Positions 5,377 to 5,787 of a stretch of DNA of 5,787 nucleotides are shown piece after piece. Source of the DNA: Vulcanimicrobiota bacterium (GTDB lineage: Bacteria; Vulcanimicrobiota; Vulcanimicrobiia; Vulcanimicrobiales; Vulcanimicrobiaceae); assembly GCA_014305015.1 (NCBI GenBank), contig JACRUB010000025.1, forward strand, positions 1-5,787. Reading direction: 5' to 3'. A model generated the notes under the pieces. It had not been told where the DNA came from. It worked only from the letters and a program-made list of their open reading frames with translations, and did not search any database. The position numbers were made by a program, and so were the translations under genes. Position 1 is the first letter of the stretch; every line of letters begins with the position of its first letter.

Positions 5377-5787
5377 ATGGACCGCGCAACATACCTTTTG
5401 CCGATAAAGTCCGATGTGCTCGAGAATACGAACGAGCTGACGGCCTATCTTCGGTTCCTCTCCAGCGTTGTCGACATTGTTATCGTCGATGGTTCCGACG
5501 GGCCCGTCTTCGCATCGCACGCGTCTGAATGGTCGGGGCTCGCGCTTCACATTGCCCCCGATCCTTCCGTTCCCGGCCTGAACGGCAAGGCTCGCGGTGT
5601 CCTTTCCGGGCTGCGCAGGATCGTAAGCGAAAAAATCATCATAGCGGATGACGACGTGCGATATGATGAGCGGTCCATCTGGTTAGTCCTTGAGGCGTTG
5701 AGCTCTTACGACGTGGTGAGGCCGCAGAATTACTTCGCACCGCGTACCTGGCATACGTTACTGGATTCGGGGCGAACCCTACTAAAC
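5377..5787 (+). CDS. Glycosyltransferase, family 2-like (GT-A fold), 3' truncated by window
   Basis: The first 137 residues are visible; the frame is open to the window edge without a stop. The start is fixed by the AGGAGG ribosome site. The pattern fits an inverting GT-A enzyme that transfers sugar from a nucleotide donor. The first strand and loop are TYLLPIKSD (5-13). A second strand, VVDIVIVDGSDG (31-42), has the acidic loop that holds the nucleotide. NGKARGVLSGL (69-79) has the basic residue typical of this family. KIIIADDDVRYD (86-97) carries the DDD metal-binding motif at 91-93. The end, VVRPQNYFAPRTWHTLLD (113-130), resembles the acceptor-side region of some bacterial family-2 enzymes. 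No membrane segment is seen so far. It follows regulator C by 104 bp and might be cotranscribed. The substrate cannot be told. Confidence 0.8.
   Translation, partial: MDRATYLLPIKSDVLENTNELTAYLRFLSSVVDIVIVDGSDGPVFASHASEWSGLALHIAPDPSVPGLNGKARGVLSGLRRIVSEKIIIADDDVRYDERSIWLVLEALSSYDVVRPQNYFAPRTWHTLLDSGRTLLN

Noticed and set aside
5359..5550. Minus-strand open frame of 63 codons opposite the glycosyltransferase
   Set aside because: It is a shadow of the real gene; the plus frame has a strong ribosome site, a DDD motif and stays open to the window end.

Overview
The window looks like chromosomal DNA from a bacterium of a poorly characterised lineage. The one universal gene, the 3' end of rpoB, has a Gram-positive/Terrabacteria-type core followed by a very long acidic tail. 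Several Crp/Fnr-type regulators of the same family lie close together. A phylum such as Candidatus Eremiobacterota (WPS-2) would fit this general picture, but that is only an impression from gene style and cannot be proven here. There are no tRNA or rRNA genes, CRISPR arrays, transposase genes or insertion sequences.

Layout, left to right. (1) 1-1274: C-terminal 423 residues of RNA polymerase beta (rpoB), closed by a strong intrinsic terminator at 1303-1332; no rpoC follows. (2) 1333-1485: leader with a small hairpin. (3) 1486-2208: Crp/Fnr-like regulator A. (4) On the minus strand, a tandem pair: a 43-aa Cys/His zinc-ribbon-like microprotein (2641 to 2510) and a 78-aa ribbon-helix-helix DNA-binding protein (2441 to 2205). 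The latter shares its stop tetranucleotide CTAG with regulator A. (5) 2692-3498: Crp/Fnr-like regulator B, divergent from the microprotein across about 50 bp. (6) 3499-3785: a gap with no protein gene. It holds a promoter, a structured element of about 75 nt and a bidirectional terminator, which together read as a small-RNA gene. (7) 4406 to 3786: a secreted protein of unknown function. (8) 4529-5272: Crp/Fnr-like regulator C, divergent from the secreted protein gene. (9) 5377 to the window end: the start of a family-2-like glycosyltransferase with a very good Shine-Dalgarno site.

The unifying theme is regulation. Three paralogous one-component regulators, one RHH repressor-like protein, one putative metal-binding microprotein and one candidate small RNA sit within about 3.8 kb downstream of rpoB. 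The three regulators keep the same Cys-x3-His-x5-Cys pattern and a C-terminal CECY motif. They lack a recognisable cAMP-binding signature, so they probably sense something other than cAMP, though the ligand cannot be read from the sequence. Regulators B and C resemble each other more than either resembles A. Each is divergent from, or next to, an unrelated small gene, which is typical of local regulators, but no target operon is proven.
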